NCBI RefSeq assembly: GCF_900142135.1
Contig: NZ_FQZU01000005.1
Coordinates: 1 to 64,000 of the forward strand
DNA length: 64,000 nucleotides
Direction: 5' to 3'
Origin: Desulfatibacillum alkenivorans DSM 16219
Lineage (GTDB): Bacteria; Desulfobacterota; Desulfobacteria; Desulfobacterales; Desulfatibacillaceae
In this document: positions 33,428 to 44,300 of the stretch, one piece after another
Numbering within the stretch: position 1 is the first letter of the stretch
How the letters are laid out: every line of letters starts with the position of its first letter
Translations under genes and position numbers: made by a program
The notes under the pieces: generated by a model
Seen by the model: the letters and a program-made list of their open reading frames with translations, nothing else
Told to the model about the DNA's origin: nothing
Databases searched by the model: none

Positions 33428-34381
33428 TTATCGCCCGCAAAAAGCGAGGATCGCCCTTGAGACGTCCTTGGGCCTTTCCCAGGGAAGCATGTGGCCGGCC
33501 TTGTCAAATTCCATATAGGTTGAATCAGGAAGGAGGCTGTTATACTCCCTTCCCATGGCCGGGGGAACGATGAGATCATCGGTTGCGGAAATGACCAGAG
33601 TTTTTGTTTTCATTTCAGCGCATCGTTCATTCAGGAAATCCTTGAACAGGCCTTCTACGGTGACTTTATACACGGCTTTCTTGGCGTTTTTTCCCGTCAG
33701 GTTGGCCAATACGACGTCCTTGACAAACTCTTCGGGCATGGCGTTTTCGCCGTAGAACATAAGTTCCTGGGTGAATTGCCTAATGGCCGGTTCCGAAAAA
33801 AATAGCGCTATAATAGGTTCCAGATGCATGGCCCGCGCTATACGGATGAAAGAAGGGAGGCTTTGGGGGTTGTCCTTCATTCCGGCTGCGCAGATAAGCA
33901 CCGCCGCGTTGACTCTGTCCGGGGCCATGATGGCCGTCTTTGCAGCAATTTCTCCTCCCATGGAGTGTCCCACTATCACCGCATTGGTGATGGCCTTTTT
34001 TTTCATGAATTCAACCACCCGTCTTGCTTGGGCCTCGGTGGAGTAACTGAAGTTGTCATCCACGGGCTTGTCGGACAGTCCATGTCCTATCAGGTCCAAG
34101 GCATAGACATGGAAGTTTTCTGACAGGGAGGGAGTGACTTTTTTCCAGAAGGCGCCCCAGCAGAGCCATCCGTGTATCAGGATAATCGGATCCCCCTCTC
34201 CTGATTCAATGAAATGCATGTTTAAATTATCGATTTCAATAAAGCTGGATTTGCCTATCCCGGCGGTTTCAATTTCATTTTGTATTGTTGAAGCGTTGTA
34301 ATCCGCAGGATTGTATTTAAACGAGCATCCGGACATGGAGAACAATAAAGCGAAGACAAGTATTAATCTGAAAAATTTCAT
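33428..34381 (-). CDS. alpha/beta hydrolase lipoprotein
   Basis: 317 residues. The N-terminal signal ends in SMSGC with Cys19, so it is likely lipid-anchored in the envelope. The alpha/beta hydrolase fold shows the oxyanion motif HGWLCWG, the nucleophile elbow GHSMGG (Ser140), an acid in SATDDLIVPP and the catalytic His in DKAGHMLPW. A helical lid region lies at about 165-245. Family members cleave esters, C-C bonds or epoxides. The substrate is unknown. It is on the same strand as a TPR protein and a TRAP-type binding protein upstream, all divergent from the pfa lipid synthase. Start ATG 34381 has GGGGGG close by as ribosome site. Confidence 0.87.
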   Translation of the reverse strand: MKFFRLILVFALLFSMSGCSFKYNPADYNASTIQNEIETAGIGKSSFIEIDNLNMHFIESGEGDPIILIHGWLCWGAFWKKVTPSLSENFHVYALDLIGHGLSDKPVDDNFSYSTEAQARRVVEFMKKKAITNAVIVGHSMGGEIAAKTAIMAPDRVNAAVLICAAGMKDNPQSLPSFIRIARAMHLEPIIALFFSEPAIRQFTQELMFYGENAMPEEFVKDVVLANLTGKNAKKAVYKVTVEGLFKDFLNERCAEMKTKTLVISATDDLIVPPAMGREYNSLLPDSTYMEFDKAGHMLPWERPKDVSRAILAFCGR

Positions 34382-34664
34382 GGCCCCCCCATAAAATCAA
34401 ACGTAATTGATACAGCGTTAAATGCGTTGTGATGGAAATTTTTGTCCGCAGTTTTTTTAATATCTTTTTGGCGCCATGGGCGATATTTGTCAATCCCCCT
34501 GAATTTTCCAAATCCACCGCCTGAATTTGAATGAACGGATTTTCCGGGCTGCCAAGGTTGTTTTTGACGGAAAGAATCATGACATGGGCAAGGTCAAGAT
34601 AAACAGGCAAACCTGCCATGCCGGGACAAACTCCCTGCGCCCCCCGGCCCATTCGTCTAAAGAG

Positions 34665-35588
34665 CTATACGTCCTTCACCTTGTAATCCGCTTCGTCATG
34701 GGCGGACGAGGGGGCGGACGCCAGGCGGGCCAGCCTCTCTTTTATGAATTGTTGATAAGGGTGATCCGGGGGCATGGAATTTTCTGCGACGGCCAAGGCC
34801 TGTTTGTACAGCAGGGCGGCTTTTACCGCATCTCCTTTTTTTTCGTCGGCAAATGCCAGATTGGCGTAGGAAACCGCCAACCGTGGATCTTCATTGTTCA
34901 GGATGGTTTTATTCATCCGCAGCGCTTGCTCCAATAATGCAATGGCCTGGGAAGATTTCCCCTGCGCGTGCATTCCCAGCGCCAGATTATTCAGCGCCGC
35001 CACGGTATTTGGATGGAAGGCCCCGTAGTTTTGTTCGGTTTTTTGCAAAAACTGAATGCAAAGGCTCCTTGCCGTATTAAAATCCCCGGTATGAAAGGCG
35101 CGTCTGGCTTTCGAATCCAGCTTTTCCAGGTAGGCTGTTGCGCCGAGGATGCTGTTAATACGACCGTCCAGGCTAAGGGTTTGTATGGAGCCCCCGAAGG
35201 TGAGCAAGCCTGACTCCGCGGTTCGCAGCCTTCCTGAAGCGTCATCCGTTCCAAACCGGATGAACAAAACATTGGGGTGGGCCGAGTACGCATCATCAAC
35301 CGCTGCTTCTATGCGAAGCCCCTTGAAAGTGAGGGGATAGCCGTCCGCTCCGGCGATCACTCCGCCGTCTCCGCTCATGTTGATGTCCCAGTCCCATCCG
35401 TCCCCGTCGTCATGATAACCCGCCATGACACGAGTCAGGTTGAACTCCGGGATGGAAATCTCTTCATCCACCTTGATGCCGAATGCGTCGTAACTCGCAT
35501 ATCCGTCCGGGTTCCATGGCCAAAAGGCGTCAAATGGGACTAAAACCCTCGCCGTTAGGCGGATGGATTTGTCCTTTGGTTTATTCAA
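34665..35588 (-). CDS. tetratricopeptide repeat protein, possibly lacking its N-terminus
   Basis: The open frame gives 307 residues from a TTG with no good ribosome site. A stop stands only ten codons further up, and no signal peptide is present, although the N-terminal half (Asp/Gly-rich, EEISIPEFNLTRVMAGYHDD) reads like an exported beta-rich domain. Residues about 165-290 form three tetratricopeptide repeats (TVAALNNLALGMHAQGKSSQ, LAVSYANLAFADEKKGDAVK type). The true start may be lost by mutation, or the gene may be 5'-truncated. It lies 193 bases downstream of the TRAP-type binding protein gene. Function unknown. The TPR part should bind a protein. Confidence 0.65.
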   Translation of the reverse strand: MNKPKDKSIRLTARVLVPFDAFWPWNPDGYASYDAFGIKVDEEISIPEFNLTRVMAGYHDDGDGWDWDINMSGDGGVIAGADGYPLTFKGLRIEAAVDDAYSAHPNVLFIRFGTDDASGRLRTAESGLLTFGGSIQTLSLDGRINSILGATAYLEKLDSKARRAFHTGDFNTARSLCIQFLQKTEQNYGAFHPNTVAALNNLALGMHAQGKSSQAIALLEQALRMNKTILNNEDPRLAVSYANLAFADEKKGDAVKAALLYKQALAVAENSMPPDHPYQQFIKERLARLASAPSSAHDEADYKVKDV

Positions 35589-35781
35589 AACCCATAAGAG
35601 GCTTATGGATTACCGTTTAGGGAGTTATGCGATTTTCAACATAGGATGCCATTTTGTATGGGTGAGCAAATACGGCAACAAGTCTTTGCAGGGAGAAATG
35701 CGTTGCGAGTTCGGGATTTTGTCCGGTAAAATGCGTGAATCGTTTGAGATCCAATTATCAGTCCCTTGTATCTTGCGGCGC

Positions 35782-36948
35782 CTAATTGCCGTCCGAAAGG
35801 TCTACCAACTTGTTTTCTCCGGCATTGAACTCCTTAAGGCTTTTTGTAAGGGTGGTTTTCATGTGCTGCAAAAACTCAGGACTCAGCGGGACATCGTCAT
35901 TCATGCTCGCCATGCCTTTCAGGTCTTCCAGGTTCAGCCGTTTTCCCGCCCTGTAGTCATTCAAATGCCCCATGGTTTCTTCCAGAATATCGTCGGAAAA
36001 CAACTTCCCTTCCACCGTAGTGTAAATTTGCTTGGTTTTGTCCTCCAGGGCTTTCAGGGCTTCCGGGTCCATCTTAATTTCTTCCACTCCGTAAGAAACC
36101 ATGGCCTCGAGAAACTTTTTGTTATCCTTGCGCACCAGATTGCAGTATTTCCAGCCCAACTCCAGCCGCTTTTGGTAGAATTCCCGGCTGTACTCCTCGG
36201 GCAACTGGCTCCAGGCTTCCTGTGTAAGGATGATTATTGCCGGAGAATACCTGATTTTTACAGGATTAACATATTTGACCTTGGAATACAGCTGCGCCCC
36301 AACCACCCAAACCGCAGGCCCGATGGAGTAGTCGGCAATGCCTTGGCGTATGGTGGTTGCCAGTTCCGGAACATTAACAGGGATCACGTCGGCGTCCAGG
36401 CGCTTCAGCATTATTTCTTCCATGGGACCATACCATGTGACAAAACGGGACCCTTTAAAATCCTCCACGGTTCGTATTGGCTTGTCCGTGGAGTAAATCT
36501 GGTCAAAATCCTGGTCAATCCAGCCAATAAGAAAAAGTCCTTTCTCTTCCATGATATTGATAAAGGTCCGGTCCATCTTGACCCTTAAATAATCCACCTC
36601 GTAATAATTCCGGAACAAAAAAGGCAATTCCATAACTGCCAGGTCCGGACAGGCCATGACCGCTCCCTGGGCGGACAATCCCGCTCCCTGCAACTGGCCT
36701 ATGCGCATCTTGGCAAGGTAATCCTCTTCGTCCCCCATCACACCGCCCCAATACACTTTGACCTTCAAATCTCCCTTGGTGGATTTTTCCATTTCGGGGA
36801 AGATAATGTCCTTCATGTGTTTGGCCCATCCAATGCCGTCAGGAGCCAGAGTGGCTGTTTTCCAACTGAATTGTTCCCCGTTGGCGCGGCCGGGACCTGA
36901 CAGGACGCAAGCCAGAACCAATATAAGGGTAACGGCGCCTGATCTCAT
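35782..36948 (-). CDS. TRAP transporter solute-binding protein (DctP family)
   Basis: 388 residues with a signal peptide (about 1-24). The mature part is a DctP-type periplasmic receptor: WGGVMGDEEDYLAKMRIGQLQG near the N-terminus, FNKVKY-like hinge strands (KVKYVNPVKIRYSPAIIIL), and the conserved Arg region TIRQGIADYSIGPAVW. TRAP systems import organic acids using an ion gradient. The membrane subunits DctQ and DctM are not encoded here, so this receptor is solitary or works with a system elsewhere. Divergent from the pfa regulator, with a 14-bp palindrome in the gap. GGAGGAC before ATG fixes the start. Confidence 0.88.
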   Translation of the reverse strand: MRSGAVTLILVLACVLSGPGRANGEQFSWKTATLAPDGIGWAKHMKDIIFPEMEKSTKGDLKVKVYWGGVMGDEEDYLAKMRIGQLQGAGLSAQGAVMACPDLAVMELPFLFRNYYEVDYLRVKMDRTFINIMEEKGLFLIGWIDQDFDQIYSTDKPIRTVEDFKGSRFVTWYGPMEEIMLKRLDADVIPVNVPELATTIRQGIADYSIGPAVWVVGAQLYSKVKYVNPVKIRYSPAIIILTQEAWSQLPEEYSREFYQKRLELGWKYCNLVRKDNKKFLEAMVSYGVEEIKMDPEALKALEDKTKQIYTTVEGKLFSDDILEETMGHLNDYRAGKRLNLEDLKGMASMNDDVPLSPEFLQHMKTTLTKSLKEFNAGENKLVDLSDGN

Positions 36949-37137
36949 GGGATGTCCTCCAAAGTGCTGGGGGATGGTGTATTATTGAGTGGGCAAATAC
37001 TCCGTGGGGTTAGGCGCTTTTTCCATAAGACGCCCCTGAATATCGATTGCATGCGTCATTGGGACGGGGCTTGAATATAAAGTACGGGAGCAGAACAAAC
37101 TCCCCCTTGGTTCGTCTGGCGCCCTGCACAAATATGA

Positions 37138-37151
37138 ACTGACGCGTCAGT
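37138..37151. promoter_or_regulatory. perfect 14-bp palindrome, candidate operator
   Basis: ACTGACGCGTCAGT is identical to its reverse complement. It lies in the 626-base gap (36949-37574) between the DctP-type gene and the TetR gene, about 190 bases upstream of the DctP start. Its TGAC/GTCA form is typical of TetR- or GntR-family operators. Apart from this and the TetR promoter region, the gap holds no gene. Confidence 0.55.
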
Positions 37152-37387
37152 CTAAAATACAATTCGCATTTTTTAGCGGCCGGGTCAAATATTTTTTTTC
37201 AGAGGATTCAAATTCCCTTTGAAATTTTGGAGATATTGCAAAGGGCCAATATCCGCCAAATGAAAGGAATACCAGGTTCGGCAACCCCTCAGGGCAGGCG
37301 ATAGCGAGGCTTGCCTTTGCCTGCAAATAACTATTTTTTGGGCGCCATGGAGCATTCAACCACGAAATATCACATCAAAAAAAAATC

Positions 37388-37442
37388 TTGACACCCGTAC
37401 CCATTCAATATACTAACCATTTAGTTTAACCAAACGGTTAGT
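37388..37442 (+). promoter_or_regulatory. promoter and TetR operator of the pfa locus
   Basis: A TTGACA box (37388-37393) is followed by TATACT (37409-37414, a short 15-base spacer) or TACTAA (37411-37416, 17-base spacer). Over the -10 area lies a 31-bp inverted repeat with arms ACTAACC (37412-37418) and GGTTAGT (37436-37442), most inner positions also pairing. This form (TAACC...GGTTA) is typical of TetR-family operators, so the adjacent TetR protein probably represses its own operon. Confidence 0.75.
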
Positions 37443-37574
37443 TAAAAGTCGCCTTTACAACCAAATCCGCTTCAAAACGGCCCCTCGGCCTTTGCAAATC
37501 CTTTTCCGACATAATTGAACGCTGTTTTCACCCTGCATTTCAGTTTTACGATTTTTTTACATAGGAGTCTTTAT

Positions 37575-38228
37575 ATGCGAGGCAACACCTCTAAAGGACA
37601 GAGCGAAACGGTCCGACGAATAATTGAAGGCGCCACCCAGGCGTTCGCCCAAGGGGGATTCGCCGGCGCCAGCGTGGACGAAATCGCCAAAACCGCAGGC
37701 GTAAACAAGGCAAGCATTTACTACCACGTGGGGGACAAAGAGTCCCTGTACGGACTGGTGCTGCACGAAGTCATTCAGGACGCGCTGTCCCGGATTAACG
37801 AACGGCTCCAGCCGGACCAAAGCCCTGAAGAAAAGCTGAAATCCTACATTTTGGGCATTGCAGAAACCGTGCAGAAGCATCCTCCCTTGCCCGCCGTTAT
37901 GATGTCGGCGGTGTCGGCAAATGGGCGGGGATTGCCCGAAATGGTGGTGAGCGACCTGGTCCAGATTTACGGATTACTAGTCGCAATTCTTCATGAAGGG
38001 GAGGGAATGGGGATTTTTGAACGAGTGGATGGAATTGTCCTCTATCTGATGATTATGTGCTCCCTTTCAATCCACAAAAATGTAGAAGCCGCTTGGACGG
38101 AAAGCCAGGAATTTGCTGGCTTGTTTCAAAAGCTGGACGGATCCCTATTTAATTTGGTAGGGCAGAGTCTGGAGGGGGGAGTGGCGGCGGATGTGATTAA
38201 AATCGTACTCAAGGCCGTGCGAAAATAA
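37575..38228 (+). CDS. TetR-family regulator of the pfa lipid synthase locus
   Basis: 217 residues. The helix-turn-helix lies in about 25-60 (VDEIAKTAGVNKASIYYHVG), and the remaining helices form the effector and dimer domain. ATG 37575 has AGGAG upstream. A longer frame to 37515 has no ribosome site. It is 89 bases before PfaA with no terminator between, and a TetR-type operator covers its promoter. It is therefore likely to autoregulate and to control the lipid synthase, perhaps in response to an acyl-CoA or fatty acid. The ligand is inferred by analogy with fatty-acid-responsive TetR proteins. Confidence 0.9.
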   Translation: MRGNTSKGQSETVRRIIEGATQAFAQGGFAGASVDEIAKTAGVNKASIYYHVGDKESLYGLVLHEVIQDALSRINERLQPDQSPEEKLKSYILGIAETVQKHPPLPAVMMSAVSANGRGLPEMVVSDLVQIYGLLVAILHEGEGMGIFERVDGIVLYLMIMCSLSIHKNVEAAWTESQEFAGLFQKLDGSLFNLVGQSLEGGVAADVIKIVLKAVRK

Positions 38229-38317
38229 TCAAATTTTTTCGTGGCCGTAATCGGTTTTTAATAAGAGCATGTTGTAGCTAGTGATTTGACGTTTAGCCCG
38301 GCAGCGAGGTTGATATT

Positions 38318-41300
38318 ATGCCAGGGGAAAACCCCGAAACAAGAGAGATTCAGTCCCTTCTCCGGAAAAATCCCATTGCGGTCATTGGAATGGCCTCCAT
38401 CTTTCCCGGAGCCTCCAATCTGTCCCAGTATTGGGAGAACATACTCCATGAAATAGACTCCATAACCCCGGTCCCGGAAGATCGCTGGAAGATTTCGGAC
38501 TATTACGATCCCGACCCCGCTGTCCCGGACAAAACCTACAGCCGGGTAGGGGGCTTTCTTCCTGAAATCGATTTCGACCCCATGGAGTTCGGATTGCCGC
38601 CCAATATATTGGAGGTGACGGACGTTTCCCAGTTGCTGGCTTTGATTGTGGCCCGGGAGGTCATGGAGGACGCCGGGTATAACAAGGGCCAGGACCGGTC
38701 CCGGGTGGGCGTCACCCTGGGCGTGGGCGGAGGGCAAAAACTCTACCTGCCGCTCACCAGCAGGCTCCAGTATCCGGTCTGGAAAGAGGTTTTGACCAAA
38801 AGCGGGCTTTCCGAGGAGGAAGCGGCCGCCATCGCGGACAAAATCAAAAAGGCCTACATCCCCTGGGAGGAGAATTCCTTTCCCGGAATGCTGGGCAACG
38901 TCATCGCCGGCCGGGTGGCCAATCGTCTGGATCTTGGCGGGATGAACTGCGTGCTGGACGCCGCCTGCGGCGGGTCTTTGGCCGCCATGAAAATGGCCGT
39001 AAGCGAGTTGGCGGAAGGCCGCAGCGAAATGATGATCACAGGCGGGGTGGATACGGACAACTCGCCGTTCATGTACTTGTGCTTCGCCAAGACGCCCGCC
39101 TTGAGCAAAAAGGAATACTGCTCGCCTTTTGACGAGGATTCCGACGGCATCCTTATAGGCGAAGGCGTAGGCATGGTTTTGTTGAAGCGCCTGGAAGACG
39201 CCCGGCGGGACAACGATCGCATTTACGCCGTGATCAAAGGCGTGGGCGCCTCCAGCGACGGACGCTTTAAAAGCATCTACGCCCCCAGGCCCGAAGGGCA
39301 GGCCCGGGCCCTCAAACGCGCCTATCGGGACGCCGGATTCTCCCCCGCGGACATCGGTTTGGTGGAAGCGCACGCCACGGGAACGGTGGCCGGAGATTTG
39401 GCAGAGTTCACCGCCCTGAAAAGCGTGTTTGGAGAGGAGACCCAGGAAACAGGGGGCATCGCCATCGGCAGCGTCAAGTCACAGATCGGGCATACCAAAA
39501 CCGCCGCCGGGACCGCGGGCTTCATCAAGGCGGCCTTGGCCCTGCATCATAAAATTCTGCCTCCGACCATCAACGTCACAAAGCCCAATCCCAAGCTGGG
39601 CATGGAGGATTCTCCCTTTTACATCAACACGACGGCGCGGCCCTGGGCCTTGTCCAACGGAACGCCCCGGCGGGCCTCGGTGAGCGCCTTCGGCTTCGGA
39701 GGCTCCAACTTCCATTTTGTTTTGGAGGAAGCTCCCCAGGCGGAAGAAAAGGAATACCGCATTCACCGCATGCCCCGTTCGGTCGTCCTGCATGCTTCGT
39801 CCGGAAAAGAGTTGCAGGCCGCCTGCAAAAACGCATTGACGAACCTGGAAGCCCCGGAGGATTTAGACGCCCTGGCCGCAGCTTGCGCCGGAGAAATTCC
39901 GTCCAGCCATCCCCGGGTGGGATTTGCCGCCCGAACCGTGGAAGAGGCGCAGGAGCTTTTAAGGCAATCCCTTTCCGCTTTGGAGGAAAACGGAGCAGCC
40001 AAGGCCTGGACCTTGTCCCAGGGCGTATATTTCGGACCCAGGGCCTTGTCTCCCGACGCCAAGGTCGCCGCACTGTTTTCCGGCCAGGGCTCCCAATACG
40101 TGAACATGGGCCGGGAGGCGTCTTTGGGATATCCCCAGGCGCTGGCCGCCTTTGAAGGCGTGGACAAGGTTTTTCATGCAGCAGGCGAGGCGCCCCTGAC
40201 CCAGGCTGTTTTCCCCAAACCGTCCTTTGACCCGAAAGAGGATAAAAAGAAGATAGAGGTCCTAAACAATACCCGGTTCGCGCAACCCGCCATCGGAGCC
40301 TATTCCGCCGGCTTGTTCAACATAATGAGACGCGCCGGGTTTCAGCCGGATTTTAGCGCCGGACACAGCTTTGGCGAGATTACGGCCCTCTGGGCTTCGG
40401 GCGTTTTGGACGATCAGGTTTTCTACACCCTGGCCCACGCCCGGGGCAAGGCCATGGCCAAGCCGGATGCGGATGGCTTCGACCCGGGCGCCATGCTGGC
40501 CGTCATGGGGGATGTGGAAAAGATCCAGGAGCATGTGGACGATTTGGATGGAGTTCAAATCGCCAATTTTAACTCTCCCAAACAGGTGGTTTGCGCCGGT
40601 TCGACCCCGGCAATCAAGGAAGCCGCTCAATCCCTGAAAAAGGCCGGATTCCGCACCGTACAGTTAACGGTCTCCGCAGCCTTTCATACGCCCCTGGTCG
40701 GCCATGCCGCCGAGCCCTTCGCCAAGGCTATTGCTTCGGTCTCAGTCATGCCGCCTAAAATCCCGGTTTACTCAAACACAACCGCCGAGCCTTTTCCCCA
40801 GGATTCCCAAGCCATCGCCCGTATGATGGGCGAGCACATCCTCAACCCTGTGCGCTTTTCCAGGCAAATAGAAAACATGTACGCCGCCGGCGCCAGGGTG
40901 TTTGTGGAATTCGGGCCGAAAAACGTGCTCACCAGTTTGGTGGACGCCATTTTAAGGGACAGGCCCCACATGGCCATTGCTCTGGACAAGGGAGATCCCC
41001 AAGGCGGAGGCGATTTGGCCAAGGCCGCAGCCCAGCTTCGCGTGGCGGGCCTGCTTGCCCGGGACATTGACCCGTTCCAGCGCCCCATGCCTAAAAAGGC
41101 GAAAAAACAAAGCCCCCTGAACATCAAACTCAACGGAAGCAACTACGTGAGCGAAAAAACCAGAAAAGCCTATCAGGATTCCCTGTCGGACGGCTTTGCC
41201 ATTGAAAGAACCATTATGAAAAACGAGCAACCCAGTCAGCCTGCAGCGCAGGCGCCGGCCCCAACTCCCAAAGCGCCCGCGGAGCCTTCCGAGCCCAAAG

Positions 41301-44300
41301 CGGCTTCCCCTGCGCCTGCGGCGAATCCGGCTTCGGGCAACGGCATGGATCAGGTCATACAAAAACTTTTCGACCTGCAGGGGCAAACCCTTTCCGCTCA
41401 CGAACGCTATCTGGAAAATCATGCAGGATACACCCAGGCCTTCGCACGGCTCATGGAAAGTCAGGCGGGCCTGATGTCCAGCCAAGGCATGCAGGATATG
41501 CCCGAGAACATGCAGCGCAACATGGATTATTTCCATTCCCTCCATGGCGATACCTTGCGCATGCACCAGAAATACCTGGACGCCCAGACCAAAGAGACTG
41601 AACAGGCCCTAAGCCTGCTTAACGGTCGTATGAGCGGGGATAGCGCTTTAAACGCCCTGGATCTTCCCGTCCAACCGAAAATCCCGGCGCCCGCTCCAAC
41701 CCCTGCTGCGCCCAAGCCTGCTGCGCCGGTTATGGCGGAGACTCCGCCTCCCAGGCAAATCAAGAAGGCGGAGCCCATCGAAGATTATCGGATGTCCAAA
41801 CCCGAACTGGTAGCTCCGCCCAGGCGGGAAGCGCCGGGTCCACAAACGACCGCCGCCAACGGCCCGGACATAGAGCAGCTTTCCACCTTCATGCTTTCCG
41901 TGGTGAGCGAAAAGACGGGCTATCCCGCATCCATGCTGGAGCTGTCCATGGACATGGAGGCGGATCTCGGCATTGACTCCATCAAGCGGGTGGAGATCCT
42001 TGGCGCGATGATGGACGCCTACCCCAATTTACCGGAGATCAACCCGGACGAACTGGCCGACCTGCGCACCCTGCAGCAGGTGGTGGATCGCCTGGAGCAA
42101 AGCATAGGCCAGGGGCCGGCAGAGGCAGCAGCCCAACCCATGACTCCCGAGCCCCCTGCTTCTCCGGCGTCCGCCTCCGACTTGCCGGACATAGAGCAGC
42201 TTGCCACGTTTATGCTGTCCGTTGTCAGCGAAAAGACGGGCTATCCCGCGTCCATGCTGGAGCTGTCCATGGACATGGAAGCGGATCTCGGCATTGACTC
42301 CATCAAGCGGGTGGAGATCCTTGGCGCGATGATGGACGCCTATCCCAACTTGCCCGAAATCAACCCGGATGAACTGGCCGAACTCCGCACATTGCAGCAG
42401 GTGGTGGACCGGCTCGAAAAAAGCGCGGCAAGCCAGGCGCCGCCCGTGCAGTCGGCAGCGGTCGCTTCGGCGCCCGCTTCTTCGGCCCCAGCGGTAAAGC
42501 CCGCCGCTATAAGGGGTCTGCCCGGTTTGGAGGAGTTGGCAAATTTCATGCTGCAAACCGTGAGCGAAAAGACCGGCTATCCCGCATCCATGCTGGAGTT
42601 ATCCATGGACATGGAGGCGGATCTCGGCATCGACTCCATTAAAAGGGTGGAGATCCTGGGCGCCATGATGGACGCCTATCCCAATCTGCCCGAGATCAAC
42701 CCGGACGAATTGGCCGAACTCCGCACATTGCAGCAGGTTGTGGATCGTCTGGGCGCGGCCATGAAGCCTGCCGAATCCAAACCCGTTCAGGCGCAACTGG
42801 AATTCGGAACCGGCGGCGCATCCGTTCCTGTGGAAGCCGAAGCGCCCAAACCCGCCGCTCAGCCTGAAGTGGGAAACATTCCGGTGCAGCGAAGCGGCGT
42901 GAAGATCAAGCCCCTGCCTCCTGCCGATCATTTGCATTTTGACTTTCCCCCGAATCATGTGTGCGTTGTCGTCAGTGAAGGAACCGGCCTGACTGGGGAG
43001 TTGCTTAAACGCCTGAAGCATGAAGGTTTGCCGGCGGTGGTGATACTCCCCCCCTGGGCCTCCAAGACAGGCCTCGGCGAAGTCCCGAGCATTTTGCTTC
43101 AGGATACGCGGGACGTTTCCATCCGGTACGCCCTGGAAAGGGCTGCCAAGGATCACGGCTCCATCGGCGGATTTGTTCATTTATCGCCGGAAGCCGAGGA
43201 CCTGGCCCGGGAAAGCCTGGAACTGGCCTTTTCCTGCGCAAGGCACGCCAAAGGCTCTTTGACGGCCGAAGAAGACGGCGATTTTCGCCCGTTTTTCCTG
43301 GCCGTCGCCAGAATGGACGGCGCCCTGGGTATGGCCGGAGACGATTATTCTCCCATCCACGGCGGTCTTTTCGGGCTGGTCAAGACTTTGGACCTGGAAT
43401 GGCCCAGGGTTTTCTGCCGGGCTGTGGACATCGAACCCACCCTGGCGCCGGAAAGGGCGGCCAAACGCATTATATCAGAAATTTTCGACCCGGACGTCCG
43501 CATCAAGGAAACCGGCTATACCGCAGAAGGCCGCATGACTTTGGTCCCGGAACCGATTTCGGAAGCCTTGCCGGCCTTGGATTCCTCGCCCAGAGAGAAA
43601 AATCAGGTCTTCTTGGTGAGCGGAGGCGGCCGGGGCGTGACTGCTGAGTGCGTCATGAACCTGGCTAACGAGCTTTCCGCCGTGTTTGTGCTCACCGGCA
43701 GGTCGGCCATGATGGAAAAAGATCCGGATTGGGCCGAAGGCTGTCAGGATCTTATGCAACTCAAAGCCAAGGCCATGGAGCATTTAACCGCCCTGGGCGA
43801 GAAGCCCACCCCTAAAAAGGTGGAGGCCATGGCCCGGGAGGTTGCCTCTTCCCGGGAAATCCGCCAGACTCTTAAATCCATTCGCGGCGCAGGAAGCAAA
43901 GCCCGGTACGTGAGCGCCGACGTTACCCAGGCCTCGGACCTGAAAGAAAAACTGGCGCCGGTCGTCAAGGAGACAGGTCCCTTTACGGGAATCATTCACG
44001 GGGCGGGCGTGCTCAAGGATAAATTCATCGAAGACAAAACGCCCGAGGACTTTAACGCCGTGTTTTCCACCAAGGTGGACGGCCTGCTGGCCATGCTGGC
44101 TTGCGTGAATCCCTCGGAACTCAAATACCTGGCCTTGTTCTCTTCCGCCGCAGGATTTTACGGCAATCCCGGCCAGGCGGACTATGCGGCGGCCAATGAG
44201 GTCTTGAACAAGTTCGCTTACGCCTTTGCATCCATTCATCCCTCTTGCAAGGTGGTTACGATCAATTGGGGCCCCTGGGACGGCGGCATGGTTTCCCCGG

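Noticed and set aside
34317-34652. 111-codon minus-strand frame between TPR protein and hydrolase
   Set aside because: It overlaps the hydrolase signal peptide region out of frame and has no recognisable sequence.
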